Shown piece by piece: positions 23,098 to 31,046 of a DNA stretch of 64,000 nucleotides. The position numbers and the translations under genes were made by a program. Positions within the stretch are counted from its first letter, which is position 1. Every line of letters begins with the position of its first letter. The stretch is taken from the NCBI RefSeq assembly GCF_013178945.1, contig NZ_JABFDM010000011.1:1-64000 (forward strand), written 5' to 3'. The notes under the pieces were generated by a model. That model had not been told where the DNA came from and did not search any database. It saw nothing but the letters and a program-made list of their open reading frames with translations. The stretch comes from Bradyrhizobium aeschynomenes. Its GTDB lineage: Bacteria > Pseudomonadota > Alphaproteobacteria > Rhizobiales > Xanthobacteraceae.

Positions 23098-25083
23098 ATG
23101 ATCCGCTCCAACCGTGCCAGAGAGATGATTGGGGCCGGCGCCGTGATCGTGTCGCTCGCCTCGCCCGCCGCTGCGGCCGACCTCACGGTCAAGTCCCGGA
23201 TGGTGCAGGCGGTGTTCGACTGGACCGGCCTCTACGTCGGCGTCCACGCCGGCTACACCCGAGATCATGCCAATGCCACGCTGACCGATCCGACCGGTGC
23301 AGCCAGCGCCGGCAGTCCGTTCAGCGGCCTCACCGGCGGCGTCCAGGCCGGCTACAACTGGGTCACCCGCTCCGGGCTGCTGCTCGGGCTCGAGGGCGAT
23401 TTCAGCTTTCCGAACTATCTCACCTCCAACCACACCGTCGCGATGCTCGGCACGCCCGGCTCGAACGTGTCGGAGCTGTGGGATTATGTCGCCACCGCGC
23501 GCGGCCGCGTCGGCTACGTCAGAGGCGACTGGCTGCTCTATGCCACCGGCGGCCTCGCCTGGACCGGCGGCCGCTTCCTCAACAGCAACGCGGCCGGCGA
23601 CACCGAGAAGCTGCTGACGACGCGGCTCGGCTGGGCCGCCGGCGCCGGCATCGAGCGCAGCTTTGCGCCGCATTGGAGCTGGCGCCTCGAATATCTCTAC
23701 AGCCATTTTGAGAACGGCGGCGTCCGCTTCTCCAACGGGGCCAGCTACAATTCGCAGCTCGACTTCCAGACCCTGCGCGTCGGGCTCAACCGCAAGCTCG
23801 ACTTCGCTGATGGCCCTGAGCTCAAGCTCAAGAACGATCCCTCCGATACTGAATCGGATCGCTGGGAGATTCACGGCCAGGCGACCGTGATCGGCCAGGG
23901 CTATCCCGCGTTCCGTGCCGCCTATACCGGCCCGAACAGCCTCACCCCCGCGCGGCAGTTCCAGCAGACCTGGAGCAACAGCCTCTATCTGAACGCGCGG
24001 CTGTGGGAAGGCGGCGAGGTCTACTACAATCCCGAGCTGCTGCAGGGCTTCGGCCTCAGCAACACGGTCGGGCTCGGCGGCTTTTCCAACGGCGAGGCGC
24101 AGAAGTCCGACTTCCCCTACCCGCACTACAACACCTCACGCCTGTTCCTGCGCCAGACCTTCGGCTTCGGCGGCGAGCAGGAGCTGCTCGGCTCCGGCCA
24201 GCTGCAGCTCTCCGGCAAGCAGGACATTTCGCGGCTCACCTTCCAGATCGGCAAGTTCGCCGTGCTGGACGTGTTCGATGGCAACGCCTATGCCAAGGAT
24301 GCCCGCAAGGACTTCATGAACTGGTCGGTGTGGGCGCCCGGCGCCTTCGACTATGCCGCCGACAAGCTCGGCCTGACCTACGGCGCCACCGCCGAGCTGA
24401 ACCAGAAGAACTGGGCGCTGCGCACCGGCTATTTCATGGTCGGCGCCGAATCGAACTCGAACAGTTTCGATCAGCGGGTCTTCCGCCGCGGCAGCTACGT
24501 CGTCGAGCTGGAGACGCGCTATCAGCTGTTCTCACAGCCCGGCCACCTGCGCACCATCGGCTGGTTCAACAACAGCTTCTCCGGCAGCTATCGCGAGACG
24601 CTCGACAATCCCGCTGTTAACCTCGACATCAGCCAGACCCGCCGCGGTCGAGCCAAGTTCGGCTACGTCGTCAGCTTCGACCAGGCGCTGTCGGACGATG
24701 TCGGCCTGTTCGGACGCTGGAGCTGGAACGACGGCAAGACCGAGATCATGGCGTTCACCGACATCGATACAAGCCTGTCACTGGGCAGCTCGATCAAGGG
24801 CACCCGCTGGGGCCGCCCCGACGACACGATCGGCATCGCCGGCGTCAGCAACGGCCTGTCGCGCGACCACCGCGCCTTCCTCGCCGCCGGCGGCCTCGGC
24901 CCGCTGATCGGCGACGGCGCGCTGAACTATCGCCGCGAGACCATCATCGAGGCCTATTACTCCTATTCGATCAGCAAATACCTGACCTTCACGGCCGACT
25001 ATCAGTTCGTCAACAACCCCGCCTACAACGCCGACCGCGGCCCGGTGTCGATCTTCTCGGGCCGGCTGCACGGAGACTTTTGA
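23098..25083 (+). CDS. Two-part outer-membrane porin: Omp25-like barrel plus OprB-like barrel
   Basis: 661 residues; ATG 23098 begins a signal peptide (to AAAA near residue 27). Residues about 40-235 look like an eight-stranded Omp25/31-type barrel (DWTGLYVGVHAGYT, GLTGGVQAGYNW, ARGRVGYV, ERSFAPHWSWRLEYLYSHF, VGLNRKLDF). Residues about 250-661 look like a carbohydrate-selective OprB porin (WEIHGQATVIGQGYPAF, WEGGEVYYNPEL, SRLTFQIGKFAVLDVFD, ending in Phe as barrels do). Joining both gives two predicted barrels in one chain. The frame is open and continuous, so the fusion is real in this sequence. OprB porins admit sugars. Confidence 0.88.
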   Translation: MIRSNRAREMIGAGAVIVSLASPAAAADLTVKSRMVQAVFDWTGLYVGVHAGYTRDHANATLTDPTGAASAGSPFSGLTGGVQAGYNWVTRSGLLLGLEGDFSFPNYLTSNHTVAMLGTPGSNVSELWDYVATARGRVGYVRGDWLLYATGGLAWTGGRFLNSNAAGDTEKLLTTRLGWAAGAGIERSFAPHWSWRLEYLYSHFENGGVRFSNGASYNSQLDFQTLRVGLNRKLDFADGPELKLKNDPSDTESDRWEIHGQATVIGQGYPAFRAAYTGPNSLTPARQFQQTWSNSLYLNARLWEGGEVYYNPELLQGFGLSNTVGLGGFSNGEAQKSDFPYPHYNTSRLFLRQTFGFGGEQELLGSGQLQLSGKQDISRLTFQIGKFAVLDVFDGNAYAKDARKDFMNWSVWAPGAFDYAADKLGLTYGATAELNQKNWALRTGYFMVGAESNSNSFDQRVFRRGSYVVELETRYQLFSQPGHLRTIGWFNNSFSGSYRETLDNPAVNLDISQTRRGRAKFGYVVSFDQALSDDVGLFGRWSWNDGKTEIMAFTDIDTSLSLGSSIKGTRWGRPDDTIGIAGVSNGLSRDHRAFLAAGGLGPLIGDGALNYRRETIIEAYYSYSISKYLTFTADYQFVNNPAYNADRGPVSIFSGRLHGDF

Positions 25084-25149
25084 GCGGCGGACTGAGCCGG
25101 TCAGCCAAACCAGGCTCAAGGCGAGTTAGCGCCCCCATCGCACGGCACA

Positions 25150-25280
25150 ATCGCTGTCGTCCCGGCCTTGAGCCGGGACCCATACCGCGGACGCTATCGA
25201 GGGAACGCCACTACCAGTTGCCTGCCTCATCCGGGCCGGTGGCTCTGGGTCCCGGCTCAAGGCCGGGACGACGACGGAGG
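25150..25280. repeat. Inverted pair of GTCCCGGC hairpins
   Basis: Hairpin GTCCCGGC-CTTGA-GCCGGGAC at 25159-25179 and, in opposite orientation, GTCCCGGC-TCAAG-GCCGGGAC at 25249-25269, with shared flanks such as GACCCATACCGCG. Related copies occur near 30.84 kb and 59.27 kb. This is a dispersed intergenic palindrome lying after the porin gene; nothing else is seen in this gap. Confidence 0.7.
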
Positions 25281-25423
25281 ACTGAGCACCGGCGGTGCGC
25301 CAAACCCGCCGTCCGCGCGCATTCCCCCAAGCTCCCGCCGCAACGCGGCAATGGGCGTCGGCCCTCCCCATATGCTAGGACCTGTCCCCATCCCGCCCGT
25401 TCCGGGTGCCAGACCAGGTCGCA

Positions 25424-26734
25424 ATGCTGTCCGTCGAACTCTCGATCATCGTCGTCCTCATCGTCGTCAACGGCCTGTTGTCGATGTCCGAACTCGCGAT
25501 CGTGTCGTCCCGGCCGGCCCGGCTGGCGATGCTGGCCGAAAAGGGCATTTCCGGCGCCCGCCGCGCACTGACCTTGGCGTCCGATCCCGGCCGGTTCCTG
25601 TCGACAGTGCAGATCGGAATCACGCTGGTCGGCGTGCTCTCCGGCGCCTTCTCGGGCGCCACGCTGGGCCAGCGCCTGACGCAATGGCTGCTGGAACTCG
25701 GAATGAGCGCCTCGGCCGCCGACATCGTGGGCGTCGGCCTCGTCGTCACGATCATCACCTACGCCACCCTCATCGTCGGCGAGCTGGTGCCGAAGCAGCT
25801 GGCGCTGCGCGATCCCGAGGCGATTGCCGTGCGCGTCGCTCCGGCGATGCAGGTGCTGGCCAAGGTGTCGCTGCCGCTGGTCGTGCTGCTCGATCTCTCC
25901 GGCAAGCTGATTCTTGCCCTGCTCGGCCGCTCCGGCGACGCCGAGGAGAAGGTCTCGGAGGCGGAAATCCATCATCTGGTGCGCGAGGCCGAGACCGCGG
26001 GCGTGCTCGAGCCCGGCGAGAAGGAGATGATCGCCGGCGTGATGCGGCTCGGCGACCGCCCGGTCGGTGCCATCATGACGCCGCGTCCCGAGGTCGACGT
26101 CGTCGATCTCAACGACGACCCCAAGGTGATCCGCGAGCTGCTTGCCAAGAGCCCGCATTCGCGCCTGCCGGTCTCCGACGGCGAGCGCGACCGCCCCATC
26201 GGCGTGCTCCAGGCCAAGGATCTGCTGGCCGCGTATCTGCGCGACGAGACGCCGGATCTGCGCAGCCTGGTGCGCGAGGTGCCGATCATTCCCTCCACCG
26301 TCGATGCGCGCGACGTGATCGCGATCCTGAAGGTGGCGCCCGTGCATATGGGGCTGGTTCACGACGAATACGGCGCGTTCGAAGGCGTCGTCACCGCGGC
26401 CGACATTCTGGAATCGATCGTCGGCGCATTCTCCTCCGAGGAAGGCCCGCCCGAGCCCGCCTGCGTCCGCCGCGACGACGGCTCGCTGCTGGTCTCCGGC
26501 TGGATGCCGCTCGACGAGTTCGCCGACGTTCTCGCCATCGAGGTCCCGCCGCATCGCGGCTACCACACCGTCGCCGGCCTGGTGCTGCAGCACTTCGGCA
26601 GCGTGCCCGAGGTCGGCCACAGCTTCGAGCTGCAAGGCTGGCGCTTCGAGATCATCGACCTCGACGGCCGCCGCATCGACAAGATCCTGGCGACGAAGCT
26701 CGCGCCCGAGGGCGGCGAGCCGAATGTGGGGTAG
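25424..26734 (+). CDS. CNNM/CBS-domain membrane protein (TlyC/CorC-like)
   Basis: 436 residues from ATG 25424 (a GTG at 25406 is possible). N-terminal CNNM domain with three to four membrane helices (about 1-200), a pair of CBS domains (about 215-335: MTPRPEVDVVDLND, FEGVVTAADIL) and a CorC_HlyC C-terminal domain (about 350-430: LVSGWMPLDEFADV, VAGLVLQHFGSVPEVG, FEIIDLDGRRIDKI). Members are annotated as hemolysins but are thought to handle Mg2+/Co2+ or other ions. Confidence 0.93.
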   Translation: MLSVELSIIVVLIVVNGLLSMSELAIVSSRPARLAMLAEKGISGARRALTLASDPGRFLSTVQIGITLVGVLSGAFSGATLGQRLTQWLLELGMSASAADIVGVGLVVTIITYATLIVGELVPKQLALRDPEAIAVRVAPAMQVLAKVSLPLVVLLDLSGKLILALLGRSGDAEEKVSEAEIHHLVREAETAGVLEPGEKEMIAGVMRLGDRPVGAIMTPRPEVDVVDLNDDPKVIRELLAKSPHSRLPVSDGERDRPIGVLQAKDLLAAYLRDETPDLRSLVREVPIIPSTVDARDVIAILKVAPVHMGLVHDEYGAFEGVVTAADILESIVGAFSSEEGPPEPACVRRDDGSLLVSGWMPLDEFADVLAIEVPPHRGYHTVAGLVLQHFGSVPEVGHSFELQGWRFEIIDLDGRRIDKILATKLAPEGGEPNVG

Positions 26735-26767
26735 CTGAGTTCCTTCTCTCGCCGCACGGACGGTGCA

Positions 26768-26952
26768 CTCCCTCTCCCCGTTCTTCACGGGGAGAGGGTC
26801 GGGGTGAGGGGCAACCACACGGGTGGTGCCGCCCTCGAGCACCGGCATACGAGTCCGATGGAGCCTTGATGCGGCCCCGCTTGTGCCATGCCCCTCACCC
26901 GGATTGCTTCGCAATCCGACCTCTCCCCGCAAAGAGCGGGGAGAGGTGCACC
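26768..26952. repeat. Inverted palindromic element (CCTCTCCCCG type)
   Basis: Hairpin CCTCTCCCCG / CGGGGAGAGG at 26771-26797, a spacer, then CGGATTGC-TTC-GCAATCCG near 26900 and CCTCTCCCCGC / GCGGGGAGAGG at 26920-26947. GGGTGAGGGGC-type flanks occur in inverted order. A related element is at 55.05-55.22 kb. Confidence 0.65.
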
Positions 26953-27181
26953 GTGCCGCTGCGCTCTACATTTACAAACAAGCGATGACCGATTCGCCCG
27001 TCGGGCAGAGTGCTGGTGTCGAATGCGCCAGCAGATGGCCGATCCGAATTTCGAAAGCCTGCGCCGAAACACTCATTTCCCCTGCGCGCTCAACAGGACG
27101 CCCAATTCAAGAGCCCCCACGCAAAATAAACTGCTTCCGAAAATCATAACTCCTGATCTATCCTCCCCCCATTCCGGTCCT

Positions 27182-27396
27182 GATGAGGGGCGTACGCGTC
27201 GTCACGAACGTTGGGCCGGCAATGCGATGGACGGGACGGCGGCGCTGGACGAGCGCTGCAGTCACGGACGGCGAAATCGTGTGGTCCTGACCTCCCGACG
27301 CTGAGGTCCGCGGCAATGCGCTGACGGCGTATTGTCGCCACGGTGGCCAAAAGCCGGCGCACCGGGGAGAGCTCGTATAAGCCGTTAAAACCGATC
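27182..27396 (+). repeat. Conserved upstream part of a large dispersed element, copy 1
   Basis: The stretch shares blocks with the reverse complement of 57.55-57.78 kb: GATGAGGGGCGTACGCG at 27182-27198, and a 29-base block at 27278-27306 (starting CGTGTGGTCCTGACCTCCCG) with one visible mismatch against 57640-57668. Between the blocks the two copies have drifted and I see no protein reading frame kept in both. It sits directly before the structured RNA. It looks like a decayed mobile or repeated unit. Confidence 0.6.
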
Positions 27397-27520
27397 GCGC
27401 AGGGAGGGCCGGGTCTGTCCGGCTGAACCTGTGGTACCTGCCGCCTGCATTTTTCTAAGCAGGCGGGCCACGGGCCTCAGTCGAGGTCCGGCTCTCCCTG
27501 CGCCCTCACATCCATGAGGG
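27397..27520 (+). ncRNA. Candidate structured RNA, copy 1
   Basis: Three helices are visible. The outer helix pairs 27397-27412 with 27488-27503 (16 positions, one G-U). An inner hairpin is CCGCCTGC (27441-27448) / GCAGGCGG (27459-27466). A 3' hairpin is CCCTCA (27503-27508) / TGAGGG (27515-27520), overlapping the outer helix end by one base. The segment GGCTGAACCTGTGGT (27421-27435) is identical in copy 2 at 57.5 kb. The outer helix differs between copies at two positions with matching changes on the opposite arm. It lies 246 bases upstream of the duplicated ABC permease start, so it could be a leader or an independent small RNA. No T-run is seen. Confidence 0.5.
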
Positions 27521-27765
27521 CCATCGACAGGCACACCCCGGACATGACATGTCGCGGGAACGTGAAGACGCGGGCGGCGTATCCTTTGATAGGCCGGGCC
27601 CGGAGACCGGATCCCCGGCCCGGCCGCTTGAAATCAAACCATCACAGTGGGCACTTAGGGTGCGGATCGACCGGCGGCCCAGCCGGCGCGTCCAGCTCCC
27701 AACCCATGACGAGGACCCGTCCGCAGCCACCACCATGGCTGCGGCCGATGAGACGAGACACGCCG
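27521..27765 (+). other. Region upstream of ABC permease
   Basis: It contains a strong hairpin around 27580-27645 in which TTTGAT...GGCCGGGCC pairs with GGCCCGGCC...ATCAAA across a GC-rich loop. An open frame in phase with the permease runs through it but does not look like protein. It could be a transcription leader. I did not match it to a known riboswitch. Confidence 0.35.
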
Positions 27766-29499
27766 ATGCTGCTCCAGGACATCAGGACCACCGTGCTGCG
27801 CGACGCCGTTCGCCCCAACGTCTGGGACGTGGTCGCGCTGATCATCGTGGTCGGGGCGATGGTGCTGATCGTCTATGGCGGCGAGCAGACCACGCTGCCG
27901 CTGTCGGCGCTGGACTCTCCCGCGGTGTCGCTCGATCCCGCCAACCTGCCGCTCTACGCGCTGCGCACCACCTTGCGCATGCTGCTCGCGATCGTCTGCT
28001 CGCTGGTGTTCACCTTCGTCTACGCCGCGCTCGCGGCGAAGAGCCGGCGCGCCGAGATCGTGCTGATCCCGCTGCTCGACATCCTGCAATCGGTGCCGAT
28101 CCTCGGCTTCCTCACCTTCACCGTCGTGTTCTTCATGAACCTGTTCCCCGGCAAGGTGCTCGGCGCCGAGCTGGCCTGCGTGTTCGCGATCTTCACCAGC
28201 CAGGCCTGGAACATGACTTTCAGCACGTACCAGTCGATGCGCAACGTGCCGAAGGATCTCGAGGAGGCGACACGCAGCTTCCACCTCTCCGGCTGGCAGC
28301 GCTTCTGGCGGCTCGACGTGCCCTATGCGATGCCCGGCCTGATCTGGAATGCAATGATGTCGATGTCCGGCGGCTGGTTCTTCGTCGTGGCGTCGGAAGC
28401 GATCACCGTCGGCAACACCACCGTCACCTTGCCCGGCATCGGCTCCTATGTCGCGCTCGCGATCCAGCACAAGGATCTCGCCGCGATCGGCGCGGCGCTG
28501 CTGACCATGCTGCTGGTGATCACGGCCTATGACCAGCTGCTGTTCCGCCCGATCGTCGCCTGGGCCGACAAATTCCGCTTCGAGCAGACGGCGTCAGGCG
28601 ATCCCCCCTCGTCCTGGATGCTCGATCTGTTCCGCCGCACCCGTGCGCTGCGCTCGCTGTCGATTCCGTTCGCGGCGATCAACCGCTCGTTCTCCAACCT
28701 GCGGCTCAACTGGCCGAAGACGTGGAGCGGGCCGGTGCGCCATGCGCCGCCATCGCAACTCGTCGACGGCCTCTGGCTCGCCGTCGTCATTCTCGGCTGC
28801 GCCTATGCCGGCTGGAAGACTTATCTCTATCTCTCGACCACCCTCGCGCCCTCCGACGTCTTCACCGCGATCGGCTGCGGACTGATCACGCTGGTCCGCG
28901 TCGCCGTGCTGATCGCGCTGGCCTCATTGATCTGGGTCCCGGTCGGCGTCTGGATCGGGCTGCGGCCCAAGCTCGCCGAGCGCATCCAGCCGCTGGCGCA
29001 GTTCCTGGCCGCCTTCCCGGCCAATCTCGCCTTCCCGGTGTTCGTGGTGCTGATCGTCCGCTACGGCCTCGATGCCAATGTGTGGCTCAGCCCGCTGATG
29101 ATCCTGGGCACGCAGTGGTACATCCTGTTCAACGTCATCGCCGGCGCCAGCGCCTTCCCGACCGACCTGCGCGAGGCCGCCGCGAGCCTGCACCTGACCG
29201 GCTGGCGCTGGTGGTTCAAGGTCGTGCTGCCCGGCGTCTTCCCCTATTACATCACCGGAGCGATCACCGCCTCCGGCGGCTCGTGGAACGCAGCGATCGT
29301 GGCCGAGGTCGCGAGCTGGGGCGACACGCATCTGACCGCATCAGGGCTCGGAGCCTACATCGCGGCTGCAACAGAGCGCGGCGACTTCCCCCGCGTGGTG
29401 CTCGGCATCGCCGTGATGTGCATCCTCGTCACCCTGTTCAACCGGCTGCTGTGGCGGCCGCTCTATGCCTTCGGCGAACGCCGGCTGCGGCTCGGCTGA
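27766..29499 (+). CDS. ABC transporter permease with duplicated permease domain
   Basis: 577 residues from ATG 27766 (ATG 27748 is an alternative). Two BPD-type permease domains are fused: about 60-265 and about 350-565, each with the EAA-like loop (FHLSGWQRFWRLDVPYAMPG and LHLTGWRWWFKVVLPGVFPY). This is the duplicated anion/NitT-type permease organisation, forming a pseudo-dimer in the inner membrane. It pairs with the downstream ATPase 12 bases away. No substrate-binding protein gene is adjacent. Confidence 0.9.
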   Translation: MLLQDIRTTVLRDAVRPNVWDVVALIIVVGAMVLIVYGGEQTTLPLSALDSPAVSLDPANLPLYALRTTLRMLLAIVCSLVFTFVYAALAAKSRRAEIVLIPLLDILQSVPILGFLTFTVVFFMNLFPGKVLGAELACVFAIFTSQAWNMTFSTYQSMRNVPKDLEEATRSFHLSGWQRFWRLDVPYAMPGLIWNAMMSMSGGWFFVVASEAITVGNTTVTLPGIGSYVALAIQHKDLAAIGAALLTMLLVITAYDQLLFRPIVAWADKFRFEQTASGDPPSSWMLDLFRRTRALRSLSIPFAAINRSFSNLRLNWPKTWSGPVRHAPPSQLVDGLWLAVVILGCAYAGWKTYLYLSTTLAPSDVFTAIGCGLITLVRVAVLIALASLIWVPVGVWIGLRPKLAERIQPLAQFLAAFPANLAFPVFVVLIVRYGLDANVWLSPLMILGTQWYILFNVIAGASAFPTDLREAAASLHLTGWRWWFKVVLPGVFPYYITGAITASGGSWNAAIVAEVASWGDTHLTASGLGAYIAAATERGDFPRVVLGIAVMCILVTLFNRLLWRPLYAFGERRLRLG

Positions 29500-29511
29500 C
29501 CGGGAGAATTC

Positions 29512-30816
29512 ATGATCCGCGACCAGATCAAGGACACCTCGCTGATCGAGATCAAGGGCGTGAGCCGGCTATTTCCCAAGGGCAGCGGCGAGGACCTGGT
29601 CGTGCTCGAGAAGGTCGACCTCACGATCCGCGCCGGCGAGATCGTCGGCCTGCTCGGACGCTCAGGATCGGGCAAGTCCACCTTGCTGCGGATCATCGCC
29701 GGCCTGGTGTCGCCGTCGTCCGGCGAAGCCAGATGCCGTGGCGAGATCATCGCCGGTCCCCCTGTTGGCGTCGCCATGGTGTTCCAGTCGTTCGCACTGT
29801 TTCCCTGGCTGACCGTGCTGCAGAATGTCGAGCTCGGCCTGGAGGCGCTCGGCATCGACAGCGCCGAGCGGCGCAAGCGCGCGCTGGCTGCGATCGACCT
29901 GATCGGCCTCGACGGCTTCGAATCCGCCTACCCCAAGGAGCTGTCCGGCGGCATGCGCCAGCGCGTCGGCTTTGCCCGAGCACTGGTGGTGCATCCCGAT
30001 TTGCTGCTGATGGACGAGCCGTTCTCGGCCTTGGACGTGCTGACGGCGGAGACGTTGCGCACCGACCTCGTCGACCTCTGGACCGACGGACGGCTGCCGA
30101 TCAAATCGGTGCTGATGGTGACGCACAACATCGAGGAAGCTGTGCTGATGTGCGACCGCGTCCTGGTGTTCTCCTCCAACCCCGGCCGCGTCGCCGCGGA
30201 ATTCAGGATCGACCTGCCGCATCCCCGCAACCGGCTCGACCCGGCGTTCCGCCAGCTCGTCGACAGCCTCTATGCGCGCATGACGCAGCGGCCCGAGCCG
30301 AAGTTGCCGAGCACAGCGAGCGCCGGGGTCGGCATGGTGCTCAGCCACGTCTCCTCGAACTCGATCTCGGGCCTGATCGAGGCGCTCGCCGGCGCGCCGT
30401 ATAACGGCCATGCCGATCTTCCCGTTCTCGCCGGTCACCTGCAGCTCGAGGTCGACGAGATCTTTCCCTTGGCCGAGGCGCTGCAGCTGCTGCGCTTCGC
30501 GCAGCTCAGCGAGGGCGACCTGACCCTGACGGAGGCGGGCCGGCGCTTCGCCGACCTCGAGACCGACGAGCGCAAGAAGCTGTTTGCCGCGCATCTCATG
30601 GAGAACGTGCCGCTGATGGGCCTGATCCGCCGCGTGCTCGACGACCGCCCGTCGCACGCCGCCCCCGCCGCGCGCTTCCGCATCGAGCTCGAGGACTACA
30701 TGTCCGAGCAATATGCCGACGAAACCCTGCAGACCATCGTGTCATGGGGCCGCTACGCCGAGCTGTTCGCCTACGACGAGCAGTCCGAGACCTTCAGCCT
30801 GGAGAACCCGCATTAG
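29512..30816 (+). CDS. ABC ATPase with C-terminal AAA-associated domain
   Basis: 434 residues. ATPase core in residues 10-270: Walker A GRSGSGKST, Q-loop MVFQSFALFPW, signature LSGGMRQR, Walker B LLLMDEPFSALD, His in MVTHNIEEA. Residues about 295-425 form the extra domain found in nitrate/sulfonate-type ATPases (AAA-associated C-terminal; winged-helix-like LQLLRFAQLSEGDLTLTEAG). That domain probably senses or regulates transport. It forms an operon with the duplicated permease; the ligand is unknown. Confidence 0.93.
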   Translation: MIRDQIKDTSLIEIKGVSRLFPKGSGEDLVVLEKVDLTIRAGEIVGLLGRSGSGKSTLLRIIAGLVSPSSGEARCRGEIIAGPPVGVAMVFQSFALFPWLTVLQNVELGLEALGIDSAERRKRALAAIDLIGLDGFESAYPKELSGGMRQRVGFARALVVHPDLLLMDEPFSALDVLTAETLRTDLVDLWTDGRLPIKSVLMVTHNIEEAVLMCDRVLVFSSNPGRVAAEFRIDLPHPRNRLDPAFRQLVDSLYARMTQRPEPKLPSTASAGVGMVLSHVSSNSISGLIEALAGAPYNGHADLPVLAGHLQLEVDEIFPLAEALQLLRFAQLSEGDLTLTEAGRRFADLETDERKKLFAAHLMENVPLMGLIRRVLDDRPSHAAPAARFRIELEDYMSEQYADETLQTIVSWGRYAELFAYDEQSETFSLENPH

Positions 30817-30837
30817 CTCGCTGATGACTCCAACCAC

Positions 30838-30996
30838 CGCCGTCGTCCCGGGCAAGTCCGGCAACGCGAAGCGTTGGCGGACGCCGACCCGGGACCCATA
30901 CCGCGTGATCTCGCTTGAGGCAGGTGGCGCGTTGAACCTTCCGCGCCACAAACACAGGCCTGTGGTTGTGGATCCCCGCGTTCGCGGGGATGACAG
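30838..30996. repeat. Dispersed palindromes after ABC operon
   Basis: GTCCCGGG (30844-30851) pairs with CCCGGGAC at 30888-30895, followed by CATACCGCGTGATC as at 59.28 kb. A second hairpin has arms ATCCCCGCG / CGCGGGGAT near 30970-30990. They lie between the convergent ATPase and glutamate-synthase-like genes. Confidence 0.6.
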
Positions 30997-31046
30997 CGAG
31001 GGTGAGGACACTGCTTACCGCCTCATTTCGGACCGGTACGACGGCC

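Noticed and set aside
25150..25280. CRISPR-like array
   Set aside because: The repeats are few, inverted and not separated by regular spacers; no cas genes are present.
27397..27765. Guanidine (ykkC-type) or other known riboswitch upstream of the duplicated permease
   Set aside because: Such riboswitches occur before NitT-like transporters, but the paired ACGR loops or other conserved bases I know are not visible here; the upstream element also occurs before an unrelated gene.
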